Shown piece by piece: positions 15,591-16,528 of a stretch of DNA of 16,528 bases. The DNA lies in assembly GCF_041675725.1 (NCBI RefSeq), contig NZ_JBAYTI010000057.1, positions 1 to 16,528 of the forward strand. Reading direction: 5' to 3'. The position numbers and the translations under genes were made by a program. Below the pieces are notes generated by a model. It was not told where the DNA came from. It did no database searches and saw nothing but the letters and a program-made list of their open reading frames with translations. Position 1 is the stretch's first letter. Every line of letters starts with the position of its first letter. Source of the stretch: Castellaniella sp041675725. Its GTDB lineage: Bacteria > Pseudomonadota > Gammaproteobacteria > Burkholderiales > Burkholderiaceae_B.

Positions 15591-15604
15591 TATAACCATA
15601 TGGT
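15591..15604 (+). promoter_or_regulatory. Candidate peroxidase -10 box overlapping a palindrome
   Basis: TATAAC (15591-15596, 5 of 6 matches) lies 59 bases before the peroxidase ATG and overlaps the 10-base palindrome ACCATATGGT (15595-15604). No good -35 is found 16-18 bases upstream, so activation by a regulator is likely if this is the promoter. I see no FNR-type TTGAT-N4-ATCAA site. Confidence 0.3.
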
Positions 15605-15654
15605 CTGCATGGTTTTGGTCGGCCAACCCTCACCGCATCGCGAAGGAGCACCTG

Positions 15655-16528
15655 ATGACAACACTCAAAACCGGTATAGCGGTGCTGTTTCTGGCACTGG
15701 GATGCGCGAGCGTCGTGCAGGCTCAGTCCAACGAGCCCGTGGAGCCCATTCCTTACCCGGAAGCCGGCGATGCCGCAAAAATCGAGCTTGGCAAAATGCT
15801 GTTCTTCGATCCGCGCCTGTCCCGTTCGGGGTTCATTTCCTGCAATTCCTGCCACAACCTGAGCACCGGCGGGTCTGACAACCTGGCCACGTCCATCGGC
15901 GACCAATGGCAGCAGGGGCCGATCAACTCGCCGACCGTCCTGAACTCGGCGTTGAATATGGCGCAGTTCTGGGATGGCCGGGCCGACACGCTGCGCGACC
16001 AGGCAGGCGGCCCGATCGCCAACCCCATGGAAATGGCCTTTACCCATGAACTGGCCGTCGAGCTGCTGGCATCCATTCCCCAGTACGTGGACGCGTTCGA
16101 AAACGTCTACCACACGCCCGAGATCACCATCGACGAGGTCACCGATGCCATTGCCGCCTTCGAAGAGACGCTGGTCACGCCCGACGCCCCCTTCGATTTG
16201 TGGCTGAAGGGCGATTCGGCGGCCCTGTCCGAGCAGGCGCTGGCCGGCTATCAGCTGTTCAAGGCCAGCGGCTGCATCGCGTGCCACAACGGGCCCAATC
16301 TGGGCGGGCGTTCGTTTCAGAAAATGGGCCTCATCGAGCCGTACAAGACGGACAACCCGGCCGAAGGGCGTTCAGCCGTTACGGGCAAGGATGCCGACCG
16401 GTTCAGCTTCAAAGTGCCTACGTTGCGCAATGTCGAGCTGACCTATCCCTATTTCCACGACGGGGCCGTCGATACGCTGGCCGAAGCCGTCGACATCATG
16501 GGCAGGCTGCAGCTGGGCCGCCATTACA
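15655..16528 (+). CDS. ccpA: Di-heme cytochrome c peroxidase (cut by window edge)
   Basis: The first 291 residues of a periplasmic di-heme peroxidase that reduces hydrogen peroxide with electrons from c-type cytochromes. A signal peptide runs to about residue 23 (VVQA|Q). The first haem site is CNSCH at 63-67, within FDPRLSRSGFISCNSCHNLS; TVLNSALNMAQFWDGRA (94-110) and NPMEM with E126 are family hallmarks, E126 matching the catalytic glutamate. The second haem site is CIACH at 207-211. VPTLRNVELTYPYFHDGA near 257-274 is the conserved C-terminal block. GAAGGAG lies 6 bases before the ATG. It diverges from proV. MauG-like enzymes share the fold but the overall sequence is closer to classical CcpA. 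Confidence 0.95.
   Translation, partial: MTTLKTGIAVLFLALGCASVVQAQSNEPVEPIPYPEAGDAAKIELGKMLFFDPRLSRSGFISCNSCHNLSTGGSDNLATSIGDQWQQGPINSPTVLNSALNMAQFWDGRADTLRDQAGGPIANPMEMAFTHELAVELLASIPQYVDAFENVYHTPEITIDEVTDAIAAFEETLVTPDAPFDLWLKGDSAALSEQALAGYQLFKASGCIACHNGPNLGGRSFQKMGLIEPYKTDNPAEGRSAVTGKDADRFSFKVPTLRNVELTYPYFHDGAVDTLAEAVDIMGRLQLGRHY

Overview
The window is a compact, GC-rich, almost fully coding bacterial chromosome segment with no tRNA, rRNA, insertion sequence, phage gene or CRISPR array that I can see. The gmk-rpoZ-spoT order, the high GC content, the style of the proteins and the load of transporters with hot-dog and MDR-type enzymes suggest a betaproteobacterium of the order Burkholderiales, perhaps near Alcaligenaceae. 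That placement is inference; no marker gene proves it.

Layout. (1) Positions 1-1632, minus strand: a housekeeping operon of a small uncharacterised protein, guanylate kinase (gmk), RNA polymerase omega (rpoZ) and the start of the ppGpp enzyme gene spoT, which runs off the left edge. A perfect -10 box and three copies of an 11-base repeat lie just upstream. (2) 1782-4017, minus strand: exonuclease III (xthA) preceded by two unrelated hot-dog thioesterase genes. (3) 4018-4420: a 403-base control region with a near-consensus sigma-54 promoter and an upstream inverted repeat. It faces a two-gene unit (4421-6667, plus strand) encoding an orphan branched-chain-amino-acid-type periplasmic binding protein and an NADPH-dependent medium-chain reductase. 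(4) 6756-9547, plus strand: a two-gene quaternary-amine ABC importer in which binding protein and permease are one polypeptide, with the ATPase gene overlapping its stop codon. (5) 9574-11546: a divergent pair made of a beta-hydroxyacid dehydrogenase and a DapA-superfamily lyase/aldolase. (6) 11574-15192, minus strand: a classical proVWX (ProU) glycine betaine/proline betaine importer. (7) 15193-15654: a 462-base gene-free region with a probable proV promoter, a long structured proV leader and palindromes, followed by a plus-strand di-heme cytochrome c peroxidase gene cut by the right edge.

How it fits together. The clearest theme is quaternary-amine (osmolyte) uptake. Two complete but differently built importers of the ProX/ProW/ProV family lie about 2 kb apart, and both binding domains keep the three-tryptophan ligand cage and a Cys-x5-Cys pair. 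The ProU ATPase has C-terminal CBS domains, which sense osmotic or ionic state in relatives. The second ATPase lacks them, so that system may serve nutrient uptake rather than osmoprotection. The reductase/aldolase pair between them and the hot-dog thioesterases could be catabolic partners, but this is inference from position. I found no unmistakably new system. The most promising leads are the sigma-54-controlled orphan binding protein/reductase unit, the fused importer with reversed domain order, the aldolase/reductase pair and the structured proV leader.
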